The notes under the pieces were generated by a model, which was given only the letters and a program-made list of their open reading frames with translations, searched no databases and had not been told where the DNA came from. 64,000 bases of DNA, taken from NCBI RefSeq assembly GCF_001742225.1, contig NZ_CP017078.1, positions 62,001 through 126,000 on the forward strand. Reading direction: 5' to 3'. Shown in pieces: positions 51,089 through 60,950 of this stretch. How positions within the stretch are numbered: the stretch's first letter is position 1; every line of letters starts with the position of its first letter. The stretch is from Novosphingobium resinovorum. GTDB lineage: Bacteria; Pseudomonadota; Alphaproteobacteria; Sphingomonadales; Sphingomonadaceae. The translations under genes were made by a program, and so were the position numbers.

Positions 51089-51313
51089 TCAGGCTGAAGC
51101 CTGAAGCCGCTTCTCCACTTCATCCACGCCCAGCGTCTTCACCGCCTTCATGATCCGCTCAAGTCGATCATGCTGGAGCTTGAAAAGCCCCGCCTTCTCG
51201 ACCGTCCCGATCGCCGCTTCCCGCACCTTCTGCTGATGCGCCTTGCGACGCTCCACCAGCTTGCGTTCCTCGGCTTCGATCGCGGCCATTTCCGCGTCCA
51301 GTGACTTCGCCAT
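51089..51313 (-). CDS. Small coiled-coil protein, TraC-like
   Basis: 74 residues from ATG 51313. Very helical and charged (LDAEMAAIEAEERKLVERRK), then AIGTVEKAGLFKLQHDRLER. The general make-up (charged coil then G-x-x-x-x-A-G-L) is reminiscent of small TraC-type proteins near oriT in Ti plasmids, but the likeness is weak. It is the leftward neighbour of the proposed oriT region, the typical place for such a gene. Confidence 0.55.
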   Translation of the reverse strand: MAKSLDAEMAAIEAEERKLVERRKAHQQKVREAAIGTVEKAGLFKLQHDRLERIMKAVKTLGVDEVEKRLQASA

Positions 51314-51871
51314 TACTCGTACCTTTCGGTCAGGCTGATCGGCTCTGAACCCGGCCACCATAACCGCTCTCACGCCATGCGAAAACCCGCGACGTACACC
51401 CCTACGACCACCTTTCGAAATTGTCCCTTCACCCACGGAGAAATCATGCGCCATCTGCCCCATTTCACCCGCGCGAAGCGCTCTATTCCCTCCGGCGTTT
51501 CCGCCTCACGGCGGCCCGGTGCCCCCCGGAAACCGGAATCATATCCGCACCAGACGAACGACGGAACAGACCGAGGCTCCAACAACGATATGTCAGCTAC
51601 ATTAGCACACCCTACGCAACGTGGTTGCAGGATTATGGCGTTATTACAATGGGTTGTGGCAATATTTAGTGTAATCCCAATCACTCCTATATGTAATCTC
51701 ATTCACACCCATTGCTATTTATCAAATATATCAGTGGCTTGACTGGGTTTACACGGGATTACATGGACCTTTGGCACCTAAATAAACTTGCTATCCGTAG
51801 GGACCGTGGGTAGTAAATGACCGCTTTCCGCAAAAGCTCACCATCCCCTCATTCGAGAGGGTGGTTTGAAA
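51314..51871. other. Intergenic, candidate oriT region
   Basis: 558 bases without a believable gene. From about 51600 the DNA becomes AT-rich, with TGTAATCCC (51671-51679) and its complement GGGATTACA (51754-51762) as far-spaced inverted repeats and several short direct repeats (TGTAATC, TCATTCACACCCATT). It sits just before the RHH-TraD-relaxase operon, where an origin of transfer is expected. The nick site is not identified. Confidence 0.45.
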
Positions 51872-52156
51872 ATGAGAAGTACCCAGCGATCCGTAAGGTT
51901 CGACAAACACGATCTTGACCGGCTCGACGCGATCGCTGCCGACCAAGACAGATCCTTTGCCGATCTCGTAAGGTTCATCGTCAAGCGTCACCTGGACGGT
52001 GGCGTACTCGATAATGCCAGCCACCTCCGACTAGCGAGAGTGTGTGAGTACACACAGGCTGCCGTCGACACGATCCTGCGCGAAGAACACCCCGATCATC
52101 GAAAACTCGTCCTAGAGGAAACGACCCGTCGCATGGAGCGCTATCATGGCGCGTAA
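51872..52156 (+). CDS. Ribbon-helix-helix oriT-binding accessory protein
   Basis: 94 residues from ATG 51872: STQRSVRFDKHDLDRLDAIA, then DQDRSFADLVRFIVKRHLDG, an RHH fold. Small RHH proteins in this place (like TraY, TrwA) bind oriT and help the relaxase. It overlaps the coupling-protein gene by 11 bases, so translation is coupled. Confidence 0.8.
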   Translation: MRSTQRSVRFDKHDLDRLDAIAADQDRSFADLVRFIVKRHLDGGVLDNASHLRLARVCEYTQAAVDTILREEHPDHRKLVLEETTRRMERYHGA

Positions 52157-54584
52157 GGACGGCAAAAAAGACCGCGAAGACATTCGCGACGACGGTCGGC
52201 CCGTCCCTCTCAAACACCATTCCGCGCGCGGTGACACCCCCCGTAACAACGGCAATTTCGTGCGTGGGAGCCAGTTGCTCAACACCCAAGTCATCATGTG
52301 GCTGCAGGGCGCAAAAATGCCCTTCCTCATGTGGCTCGGAATGTTTGCCCTCTCCTACTTCACGATCCTCTCGTTCACGCTCGACGAGAACAACTTCCAG
52401 CTCATCTGCATGCGCGTGCTGTCGTGGCTTTGGGACTGGTGTGCCCTCGATCCCATGAAGCAGGCTAACCTGCAGCTTCCCGACCATACCGTGCGGCACA
52501 CATTCATGGGATACGTCCCCTATGTGCCCGAAGTAGCTCTCGCCTGGCACAAGGCGATGCGCGGCATTATCGGCTCGGCTCTTATCGCCTCCTTCGCGAC
52601 CATCCCGTCATCCATCTGGTACGTTGATTTCTCCCGTCGCCGGGGCGGCTCTATCATGGAAGAACGCCACGAACGCGGTGCGATGCTGGTGGACCGGGAT
52701 CTGCTCTACAAGGAGATCAGCCAGCACAACCAAACCAAATTCGTCGAAGAAGCCAAAGACCTCTTCCCGGACCTGTCAGCAAAGGGTGTCCTTGCCCTAC
52801 CATTCGCGGCTCGCAAGGCAGCCGGAATACACCATCCCTACCACATCGCTGGCATCCCCTACCCGCATCGGCTCGAGCAATCCCACACCATGCTGCTGGG
52901 CACCACCGGCACCGGCAAAACTACCGTCCTGCGTAAGCACCTGGAACAGATGCGTGAGCGCGAAGACAATGCCGTCGTGTTCGATCTTACCGGCGCTTAC
53001 GTCGAGGCGTTCTATCACCCCGAGAGAGACACGATCCTCAATCCCATGGACGTGCGCTGCCCGGCCTGGTCGATCTTCAACGATTGCCAAACCTACAGCG
53101 AGTTCACGGCCGCAGCCGCCGCGCTGATACCCTCCGATGGCGGCTCGTCGGAACCGTTCTGGGCCCTCGCAGCGCGTACCCTCTTCATCGAAATGTGCAT
53201 GAAGCTGATCGAGAAGGGACAGACCTCCAATCAGGCCCTCGCGGACAACCTGATGACCGCTGACCTCAAGCAGGTCCACCGTCATCTGCAGAAGACGATT
53301 GCGGACCCGCTGACTGCTCCAGAAGCGGCTCGCATGGCGGAATCGATCCGCGCCGTCTTCAACACCAATGCACAGGCGCTGCGCTTCCTTCCCGACGACG
53401 GTAAGCCCTACTCCATCAAGCAGTGGATCACCGGCGACAAGGCCCCCGGATCGATCCTCTTCATCACTTGCACCTACACCGACCTCGAGATGAACAAGGC
53501 GCTCCTGACCTTGTGGTCGAACCTTGCCATCCACTCGCTCATGACGATGAAAAAGACCCGCTCATTGCGGACATGGTTCATGTTCGACGAGCTGGGCGCC
53601 TTGCACCGCCTTCCTGCCATCGAAGACGGCCTTCAGACTGCCCGAAACTTTGGCGGCGCCATGATCCTTGGCCTTCACTCCTTCGACAAGCTGGTGCAGG
53701 TCTACGGCGAAGAAAACGCCCGCAATCTGTCCTCGCTCGCGCGTACCAAGCTGATGCTCGCCGCAGCCGATCTCGACACGGCCGAGCAGTGCGCCCGCTA
53801 TATCGGCAATCGCGAAATTCGCCAGATGGATGAGGGCTATTCTTACGGCTACAATTCCACTCGCGACGCATCGACGCTGACGCCTCGCAAGCAGATCGAA
53901 CCACTCGTCATTCCCGACGACATCATGAACCTGCCCTCGATGCACGGCTTCGTGAAATTCCCTGACGGTTTCCCTGCTGCGCGCGTCCGTCTGCAGTGGC
54001 AGCAATACCCGCAGGTCGCGGAAGGTTTCATTCGGCGTCCACCGAACAAGCCGGACGATCCAGACGGCAAGGTTCGCGGAGGTGGGGGTAAGCCGAAGGG
54101 TGGTGATGACGGTGGGCGTGGTGAATATATCGCGCTTAGCGACGAGGAAATGGCGGCGCGAGATGCGCCGATTGCGCTTGCCGCCAACATCCTTTCGCAA
54201 CCCTCGGAGCAGGATCGCGAAGCACAGGAGGGACGCGATCCCAATGCGCGTGAAGCCCTTGATCGCATGGACCCTGGTGCAAGCCATTCCGCAACCACCA
54301 GAGGCGAGGCGGCCAAGGGGGATGCAGTCGACCATAACGGTCTCGACACACCAGAGCGCTCAGGCATTCGTTCCAACAACGCGGTTTCCATTCGCGATGA
54401 CCAGGAGGTCGCCTCGCGATCATCACACAGGGACGTTGAGGTTGCTCGCGCTTCGAGCAACCCCTTGGAGAAGGATCTTGGCGTGCGCGAAGCGCGCGAC
54501 GCAGGCGTTGGCACCGATGCATCCCAGAGCCATCACCACGATCATCCCGATCTTGGTGATTCCGGCATCGGGATGGGGGACTGA
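52146..54584 (+). CDS. traD: TraD/TrwB-type conjugation coupling protein
   Basis: 812 residues. Two N-terminal membrane helices (about residues 55-80 and 140-165), then a VirD4/TraD ATPase: Walker A LLGTTGTGKTTVLR (near residue 255), LTGAYVEAFYHPERDTILNP, GSSEPFWALAARTLF, Walker B TWFMFDELGALHRLP and QTARNFGGAMILGLHS. The C-terminal 200 residues are charged and disordered. It delivers the relaxase-DNA complex to the secretion channel. Directly followed by the relaxase gene. Confidence 0.93.
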   Translation: MARKDGKKDREDIRDDGRPVPLKHHSARGDTPRNNGNFVRGSQLLNTQVIMWLQGAKMPFLMWLGMFALSYFTILSFTLDENNFQLICMRVLSWLWDWCALDPMKQANLQLPDHTVRHTFMGYVPYVPEVALAWHKAMRGIIGSALIASFATIPSSIWYVDFSRRRGGSIMEERHERGAMLVDRDLLYKEISQHNQTKFVEEAKDLFPDLSAKGVLALPFAARKAAGIHHPYHIAGIPYPHRLEQSHTMLLGTTGTGKTTVLRKHLEQMREREDNAVVFDLTGAYVEAFYHPERDTILNPMDVRCPAWSIFNDCQTYSEFTAAAAALIPSDGGSSEPFWALAARTLFIEMCMKLIEKGQTSNQALADNLMTADLKQVHRHLQKTIADPLTAPEAARMAESIRAVFNTNAQALRFLPDDGKPYSIKQWITGDKAPGSILFITCTYTDLEMNKALLTLWSNLAIHSLMTMKKTRSLRTWFMFDELGALHRLPAIEDGLQTARNFGGAMILGLHSFDKLVQVYGEENARNLSSLARTKLMLAAADLDTAEQCARYIGNREIRQMDEGYSYGYNSTRDASTLTPRKQIEPLVIPDDIMNLPSMHGFVKFPDGFPAARVRLQWQQYPQVAEGFIRRPPNKPDDPDGKVRGGGGKPKGGDDGGRGEYIALSDEEMAARDAPIALAANILSQPSEQDREAQEGRDPNAREALDRMDPGASHSATTRGEAAKGDAVDHNGLDTPERSGIRSNNAVSIRDDQEVASRSSHRDVEVARASSNPLEKDLGVREARDAGVGTDASQSHHHDHPDLGDSGIGMGD

Positions 54585-54586
54585 CG

Positions 54587-57500
54587 ATGCACTCCATCGC
54601 AGCAGTTCGTTCCGCTGGTGGTGCCGCCAAATACTTTACCAACGACGATTTCGTTGCCGGGGATTACTACACCAACGAGCAGGCAGGAGAGGTAAGTCAA
54701 TGGGGTGGTGAAGGCCTTGCCGGCAGCGCGATCGCCGATGGCTCCGCTGTTACCCGCGAAGCGTTCGAGAAGGTTCTTTTGGGTGAGACGCCCACTGGCG
54801 AACAGATTGAGGCGAAGGAGAACCGTAGACCGGGCTACGACCTGACCTTCTCGGCGCCAAAATCTGTGTCGATCATGGCCTACATTGCCGGTGACAAGCG
54901 GCTCGTGGAAGCGTTCGCATTATCCGTCAAGGATACCATGGCCTGGGTCGAACGGAACCTCGCCGAAGGTCGCAAGACGGTCGACGGCAAGACCACCGCC
55001 GTTGCGACTGGAAACCTGGTATATGCCATGTTCCAGCACGACACGAGCCGGGCGCTCGATCCCCAGCTCCATTACCATTCGATCGTCGCCAACATGACAC
55101 GCATGCCAGACGGCAAATGGCAGGCGCTCCACGCCGACAAAATCTGGTCTAACAACACCGTCATCGGCTCGGTCCAGCATTCCTACCTTCGCGGTAGGGT
55201 GGAGGAATTGGGCTATAAGGTTCGCCTCGACGGCAAGCACGGAACTTTCGAGATTGTCGATGTGCCCAAGGAGGTGATCGACGCCTTCAGCACCCGCCGC
55301 GAAGAGATCCTATTGAAGTCCGAGCAGCTCGGGATCGTGTCCCCCAAGGGCCGCGACAGCGTCACCGTTAATACGCGCGACCCCAAGCTGAACGTCGAAG
55401 ACCGTGAAAGCATGGTCAAAGGGTGGGTCGATCGAGCAGAAACTTTCGGCTTCGACGGTAAGGACGTCCTTGCCACCGCTTTGCGCGCCTCTCGCGATCA
55501 ACCGGAAAACCTCGCCGTCCGTGGCTACAAGGCCATGCTCGAGGTGGTGAACACCGCGCGCGAATTTGTCTCCGGCTTTCTGCGGTCCCCTGAACCACTG
55601 GTCGATGCCGGCATTGCGCGTCTGGCCCGCTCGCCTGGCGATGCCCGTGCCCAGCTCGCCGTTGCCTCGGCCGTTCGCATTCTCAGCCAGCGTGAGGCCG
55701 CTTTTCAGGTCCATCAGGTTTCCAAGACGGCTCTCGATCTTGGCCTCAAGGGCGTCACGATCGATAACGTCGAAGCGCGGATCGATCGGCTGATCAAGAA
55801 TGGCGATCTCGTTTCAGGTCAGATCCAACACAAGGGCCAGATGGTTGACGCTGTCACTACGTCCGAAGCGTTGAAGATCGAGCAATCGATCCTTGATCAC
55901 GTCGATGCCGGCAAAGGTAAAGGCACCTCGATCGTTGACGCTGCCAGTGCGACGTCCCGGCTTCAGGAAGCCGCCTCGCCCCGGGAACTGAATCAGGGGC
56001 AACTCGTGGCCGCGACCATGATCGTTTCCAGCGAGGATCGCTACGTCGTCGTCCAGGGCGTCGCCGGTGCCGGCAAGTCTACCATGCTGCAGACCGTTGC
56101 CGCCGTTGCTCGCGATGAGGGCAAGCAAGTCCTCGGTCTCGCGTTCCAGAACAAGATGGTCGGCGACATGCGCGAGGGCATGGTGCCCAAGCACCTCACG
56201 GCCGACGACATGGAAAAGGCCGGGGTTTCGGCTCAGACGATCGCCTCGTTCATCTGGCAGAACGAGAAATTCCTCAGCGACCCGAGCAGTCCGGGGGCGC
56301 AGCAGCGGCGGGACGAACTGGCCGGCACGATCGTCGTCGTCGACGAAACTTCCATGGTTTCCAGCGAGGATATGCTCAAGCTGATGCGCATCACCGAAGC
56401 TCTCGGCATCGAGAAGGTCGCCTTCGTCGGCGACCGCCAACAGCTATCCTCGATCGACGCGGGCAAATCCTTTGCCATGGTACAGGCCGGCGGGATCACC
56501 ATGGCGCGCATGGATCAGAACGTGCGTATCAATCCAGACAACAAGCAACTCCTGACCGTAGCGGCGCTTGCCAACACTGGCCGGGCCGGTGCTGCACTGA
56601 AAGTGCTGGGCGATAATGTCAGTGAACATTCCGAACCGGCGAAACAGGCGGCCGAGACATGGTTAGCCCTCTCTGCAGAGGAACGGGCTATTACGGCTGT
56701 CTTCGTTTCGGGGCGAGAGGGACGTTCCGAGATCAATACCGAAATTCAGGAAGGATTGCGTCAGGAAGGCACTCTGAAGGGAGATGGCCTGGACGTCACT
56801 GTCCATGACCGGGTCAGCAAAGAGCGTGAGCAGTTACGCTATGCCCATCACTATACTGTCGGCCAGACCCTGACGGTGACGGGGCAAATCCGAGAAGTCG
56901 GGCTAGGGCGCGGGCAGTATCAGGTCAGCCGCATCTTCGACAACGGCAAGATCCAACTCACAGGCCCCAATGGTCGCAACTTGCGCTTCGATCCACAGAA
57001 AATCGATCCCAGCATCACCCGTAGCCGTCTCGAACTCTCCAACCTCGAAACGCTCAGAATTTATGAAGGCGATACAATCCGCTGGACCACCAACGACAAG
57101 GATCGCGGTCTGGACAATGCCGCACTGGCAAAGATCGTCTCCATCGAGGGGGGAAGCGTCACCGTCGAAACCGCGAATAACGAGCGCCTGACACTGGAGC
57201 GCGGTGATCCCATGCTCAGTAGGATCGGCCTCGCCTACGCCCTCAATATGCACATGGCTCAAGGTGTCACGGCCGATAGGGGGATCGGCGTGATGCTCTC
57301 CTATGAGCATAACCTCTCGAACCAGCGCCTTTTCAACGTCCTCGTTACTCGTGTCCGCGATGGCCTCACCATGATCGTCGACGATCGCGAGAAGCTGGAA
57401 TGGCGACTGAACTCCAATCCCGGCGACAAGACCTCCTCTCTGGAAAGCACCGGGCAGCTGGACATCGATGGTGTCGATGCCAAGCAGGAAGCGGCAGACG

Positions 57501-58018
57501 CTGCACTTACCGCCGCTTTCGATGCGCTTGACGCAGAGAGCGGTGCCGTTGGCATGCCAAACGGCCCTGGCAGCGAAGCCATTGCTGATTTGGGCGACCT
57601 GCCCCCAATGCCCGCAGCCGATTCACACGACGGCTGCGCTGGCACTGGCAGCGATGGCAACGAGAACCCGGCCGCAGGGCGCAGTGACGTTGAGACGAGC
57701 CAGGACGGCATGTCCGATCCCGGTTCAATGGATCTGGATGACCTGCCCCCGATGGGACAATCGGAAACTGACTATTCCACCTTCGATACAAGTGCCGATC
57801 AGATCTACGACCCCGGCGCTGATGAGCCCCCTGCCCCCGCGCAGGACAAGAAAGACGCCGATCCGCTCCGGCAAGCACTGCTGGATCACCTCGAGGGGGA
57901 TGGGCTCGGCATCGTCGACACCACCATTGATGACCTCACCGGCATTCCGCCGATGCCTGGCCGTGATGACGGCCAAATTCCGGGCCTGCCCGAAAAGAAC
58001 CTGGGACTCGATCTATGA
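54587..58018 (+). CDS. MOB-F relaxase-helicase (TraI/TrwC type)
   Basis: 1143 residues. N-terminal relaxase (about 1-300): GGAAKYFTNDDFVAGDYYTN (catalytic Tyr), GYDLTFSAPKSVSIMA, and the metal site DPQLHYHSIVANM. TraI-type helicase follows: Walker A VQGVAGAGKSTML, VVVDETSMVSSEDMLKLM, VGDRQQLSSIDAG and AYALNMHMAQGVTADRGIGV. The acidic C-tail repeats D-L-P-P-M (57596, 57740) and G-I-P-P-M (57941). It nicks oriT and unwinds the strand to be moved. No vir/trb mating genes are in the window. Confidence 0.95.
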   Translation: MHSIAAVRSAGGAAKYFTNDDFVAGDYYTNEQAGEVSQWGGEGLAGSAIADGSAVTREAFEKVLLGETPTGEQIEAKENRRPGYDLTFSAPKSVSIMAYIAGDKRLVEAFALSVKDTMAWVERNLAEGRKTVDGKTTAVATGNLVYAMFQHDTSRALDPQLHYHSIVANMTRMPDGKWQALHADKIWSNNTVIGSVQHSYLRGRVEELGYKVRLDGKHGTFEIVDVPKEVIDAFSTRREEILLKSEQLGIVSPKGRDSVTVNTRDPKLNVEDRESMVKGWVDRAETFGFDGKDVLATALRASRDQPENLAVRGYKAMLEVVNTAREFVSGFLRSPEPLVDAGIARLARSPGDARAQLAVASAVRILSQREAAFQVHQVSKTALDLGLKGVTIDNVEARIDRLIKNGDLVSGQIQHKGQMVDAVTTSEALKIEQSILDHVDAGKGKGTSIVDAASATSRLQEAASPRELNQGQLVAATMIVSSEDRYVVVQGVAGAGKSTMLQTVAAVARDEGKQVLGLAFQNKMVGDMREGMVPKHLTADDMEKAGVSAQTIASFIWQNEKFLSDPSSPGAQQRRDELAGTIVVVDETSMVSSEDMLKLMRITEALGIEKVAFVGDRQQLSSIDAGKSFAMVQAGGITMARMDQNVRINPDNKQLLTVAALANTGRAGAALKVLGDNVSEHSEPAKQAAETWLALSAEERAITAVFVSGREGRSEINTEIQEGLRQEGTLKGDGLDVTVHDRVSKEREQLRYAHHYTVGQTLTVTGQIREVGLGRGQYQVSRIFDNGKIQLTGPNGRNLRFDPQKIDPSITRSRLELSNLETLRIYEGDTIRWTTNDKDRGLDNAALAKIVSIEGGSVTVETANNERLTLERGDPMLSRIGLAYALNMHMAQGVTADRGIGVMLSYEHNLSNQRLFNVLVTRVRDGLTMIVDDREKLEWRLNSNPGDKTSSLESTGQLDIDGVDAKQEAADAALTAAFDALDAESGAVGMPNGPGSEAIADLGDLPPMPAADSHDGCAGTGSDGNENPAAGRSDVETSQDGMSDPGSMDLDDLPPMGQSETDYSTFDTSADQIYDPGADEPPAPAQDKKDADPLRQALLDHLEGDGLGIVDTTIDDLTGIPPMPGRDDGQIPGLPEKNLGLDL

Positions 58019-58081
58019 CCAAAATCATCCCCTTTGACCGCTGTGCCTCCCTACCCTCCGCACCCAAGGGGCTGATTGATC

Positions 58082-58594
58082 ATGGATGAAACCAAAATCG
58101 GAATGCTCATCCTGCTGGTGGTGGGATTAGGGCTACTGAAGGCTTTGGCTGGCCTCAACACAGCGCCGAAGCCTGTCTCGAAACCCTTCCTGACCAAACG
58201 TGAGGCTGCGATGCTGATCGCTTTGGAACGGGCCCTGCCACATTGCCGCATTCACGCCCAGGTGGCGATGGGTGCTTTGCTCAAGGCCCCTACAAACCCA
58301 TTGCGAAAATCCCGTCACTCCGATCGCAATGCGTTCTCGCAGAAAATCGTTGATTTCGTCGCGCAGGATCGGGTGTCTGGCGCGATCCTCGCGCTGATCG
58401 AAGTCGATGATTACAGCCACAATGCGGCTCGCGATCGCGCTCGCGATGCCATGACTAGCCATGCTGGTTATCAAACAGTCCGCATTGGCCGATCTGTGCA
58501 ACCCCGCTTCGAGGAGGTGCATCAGGCAGTGTCGTCGCTGCTGATGCCTCCCTTTTCAGCCAACAGCAAGGGCGGCCACAATGGGAATCGATGA
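58082..58594 (+). CDS. DUF2726 nuclease-like protein
   Basis: 170 residues from ATG 58082; one N-terminal hydrophobic helix (GMLILLVVGLGLLKALAG). Then the DUF2726 core: LTKREAAMLIALERALPHCR, FSQKIVDFVAQDR, ALIEVDDYSHN and DAMTSHAGYQTVRI. DUF2726 is a restriction-endonuclease-like fold. Found in several plasmids beside MOB-F relaxases. Its stop overlaps the next start by 14 bases. Confidence 0.82.
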   Translation: MDETKIGMLILLVVGLGLLKALAGLNTAPKPVSKPFLTKREAAMLIALERALPHCRIHAQVAMGALLKAPTNPLRKSRHSDRNAFSQKIVDFVAQDRVSGAILALIEVDDYSHNAARDRARDAMTSHAGYQTVRIGRSVQPRFEEVHQAVSSLLMPPFSANSKGGHNGNR

Positions 58595-59264
58595 CCGCGA
58601 CTATATGCGCGACCGCTACCGAAAGCGCAGAGGGCTAGGTGGCACCCGTTGGAATGACAAGAAGGGCCGCAGCGAACATGACGGCCTCTGGTTCTCTGAG
58701 AAGAACCAAGGATTTGACTATCAGAAGAATCGTTGGAGGCCGAAATCCAGTGGTGCGCCGAGATGGCGCAGCGCTGTCGCAAGCCTCATACCTATCCTTT
58801 GCCTTCTAACTTACGTCATTCCCATGTGGCGCGACATGAAGCGCAGCGCATGGATTCCTGACACTAACGTCGAGATCCCATTTCCTGAAAGCGGCAGCGT
58901 CACGGTCAATCGTTCCATAGATCCGCGATCGGCGACCTCGAGCCTGAAGATCGTGACGGACATGGGGAATGCCGTCATCCAACTCTATGATCCTGCGACC
59001 GACACCCATGTCATTTCCGTCTACGTTCGTCGTGGCGACGAAGTCACGATCCCTGTCCCGCCGGGCACATACCGAATGCAGGTCATCGAAGGTGACAAGT
59101 GGCACGGCCCTGAAAAATACTTTGGCAGCACAACCACGTTCGAGACCGTCAGCCGAAAAATGACATTCAGCGACGAGCATGGAAGCGGGATCGATCTTCA
59201 CCGCTCGCGCGCCGGCAATCTCCACACGCGAGCCCATCTCTCAGCGCCGCAACCCTTGAAATAG
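58581..59264 (+). CDS. Single-pass membrane protein of conjugative region
   Basis: 227 residues. Very basic N-terminal 70 residues (RKRRGLGGTRWNDKKGRSEH), a membrane helix at about 66-82 (AVASLIPILCLLTYVIPMW) and a periplasmic part with beta-rich PGTYRMQVIEGDKWHGPEKY. No family known. Overlaps DUF2726 by 14 bases and ends the operon. Confidence 0.65.
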   Translation: MGIDDRDYMRDRYRKRRGLGGTRWNDKKGRSEHDGLWFSEKNQGFDYQKNRWRPKSSGAPRWRSAVASLIPILCLLTYVIPMWRDMKRSAWIPDTNVEIPFPESGSVTVNRSIDPRSATSSLKIVTDMGNAVIQLYDPATDTHVISVYVRRGDEVTIPVPPGTYRMQVIEGDKWHGPEKYFGSTTTFETVSRKMTFSDEHGSGIDLHRSRAGNLHTRAHLSAPQPLK

Positions 59265-59724
59265 AGAAATATCCGATGGGTCACCTTATTCTTGTAGTCG
59301 GGCTTGTCGGCCCAACTACCACACTACCTTATGCTCAAAAATTAGGCAGGGCGGCACTGGCATCAATGAGTCGTCGCAGGTGACAGTCGCACGCCGCCCT
59401 ATTATGATGAATGGCAAGCAGGTGACCAGCGACGGCCGACCCATGTTGCACTTCCCGCGAGAATGCCTTTACCTGTCCAAGGACACACTTGTTGAGCAGA
59501 TTTCCATTGTGAATACCGAATGCCCAATCAGCACATCACCATAACCCGCTCTATCGAAATAGCCGCTCGTGGCTCCATGCTGAAGAGCGCTGATGGCACG
59601 TGGACCTTTACTGGTCGAGGACACGATAGAACGCTGGTTCGATGGCGATCGGGATGCGTCGACGCTGCACCGCCTCGGCTGAGCGGCTGCAGATATGTTC
59701 GCCGAGCTCTCTACAGGGTCAACT
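59265..59724. other. Intergenic with two doubtful small ORFs
   Basis: Two short frames could code: 59277-59384 (35 residues, starts MGHLILVVGLVG) and 59404-59544 (46 residues, starts MMNGKQVTSDGRPMLHFPRE). Neither has a strong ribosome site or match. After 59544 nothing is visible. The right part may belong to the rearranged nitrilase remnant. Confidence 0.35.
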
Positions 59725-60345
59725 TCATCCTATCCGGTCATATAAAGTGCTAAGCTCATCTGGATTGTCATTGGCGATACCTGTCGGTGAAGCCAGTAGC
59801 TCGGGCCACTGTTCTGACCAGTGACAGAAAGGAAGAACTGCGCCGCCCTGGCGCCATTTTACGACCTGGCGAAGATCAACATCGGCCATCAGCCACTGGG
59901 CCTGATGGGCCCGTCCAATGGCGAAAACGCCATTGTCGGGCGTGATGCAGTCAGGCGGCCCATAAACTGCCGCGGCGCCGTAATTTTCATCGAGCGAGGG
60001 GAGCCAGGGCGCGAGACCAACTGTGGGCGCCTGCACCACATAACATTGATTTTCAAGCGCACGCGCCTGCGCGCCGATCCGCACCCGCCAATAACCCTGC
60101 ATATTGTCGGTTGCTGAGGGCACGAGGATGATCCTTGCTCCCGCTTCTGCCTGACGACGTGCAATCAGAGGAAATTCGGCGTCATAGCAGATGGATATGC
60201 CAACCGGGCCAAAGGGCGTGTCCAATGCTTTTATCTGCGTACCCCCTGTTATGCCCCAGATTTCCCGTTCGAAGCGGGTCATCACAATCTTGTCCTGCCA
60301 ACCGACACTGCCATCGGGACAGAAGAGCCGCGCCCGGACCGTCTC
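59725..60345 (-). pseudogene. Nitrilase-superfamily hydrolase, 5' truncated
   Basis: Read leftward from about 60345: LFCPDGSVGWQDKIVMTRFE with the catalytic lysine, then VGISICYDAEFP with the catalytic cysteine, LVPSATDNMQGYWRVRIGAQ and the C-terminal MADVDLRQVVKW to 59725. The N-terminal third, with the catalytic glutamate, is missing. Upstream of the break the DNA belongs to a different gene (lytic transglycosylase fragment), so a deletion joined the two. Confidence 0.82.
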
Positions 60346-60854
60346 AGCTCGGTGCCTGCATCGAGAAACCCGGCAGGTTGATAGCCATACGCGGGACAGC
60401 GAGTCGAAATGCGTCGGGGGGCCGTTGCAAATGCCGTCCCCCCGTTCATCCATGGAGGGATGGCAATCGGAGCAGCCGACAAACCGGAATCGGTCGGGAT
60501 CGTGGCGACGCCGACATGCGCGAATGGGTCTGAATACCTTGCCTCGGTCGCGACCGGCAACGCGGACGCAGCAAAGCTGTTGGCCATTTCAAAGGCTACC
60601 CAGCGTCGGCTCAGATCATGCGTTTTAAACGCGGGAGGAAACGGTGCAGAAGCCTCCGCCTGGACGAGCTCGCCGCCATCCGGGTCTGTCCGGGTCGTCA
60701 GCGGGATCCCGCCTTGGCCGTCGGTAGGCGCCGCCTCCGTCGACATCACGATGACTTGGGCCGTTCTCGAGGATTTTTCGGTTGGACGCGCACCGGCTTC
60801 CGTCGCGCATGTTCCGCTGATCAGGGCAGCGCTTATTAGCAGTATCGCTCTCAT
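60282..60854 (-). pseudogene. Lytic transglycosylase-like protein, 3' truncated
   Basis: ATG 60854: signal peptide MRAILLISAALISGTCATEA, a variable linker and then YGYQPAGFLDAGTELRR. That last segment precedes the catalytic domain of sphingomonad VirB1-like transglycosylases, but the catalytic part is missing: after about 60346 the frame runs into the nitrilase remnant and stops at 60282. In conjugative elements such enzymes open the cell wall for the pilus. Identity of the family is a moderate-strength guess from the N-terminal part. Confidence 0.5.
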
Positions 60855-60950
60855 AACGACCTCCGATTGACCAATCACGGAAGTGGAGATCGAACCGTTT
60901 CTAGTTGTCAACCGAGCCGAGCTGGGAAAGCATTTATCGACTATGCTTCG

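Noticed and set aside
51377..51742. 121-codon frame in the proposed oriT region
   Set aside because: Runs through AT-rich repeats with poor codon use and no ribosome site; the sequence looks regulatory rather than coding.
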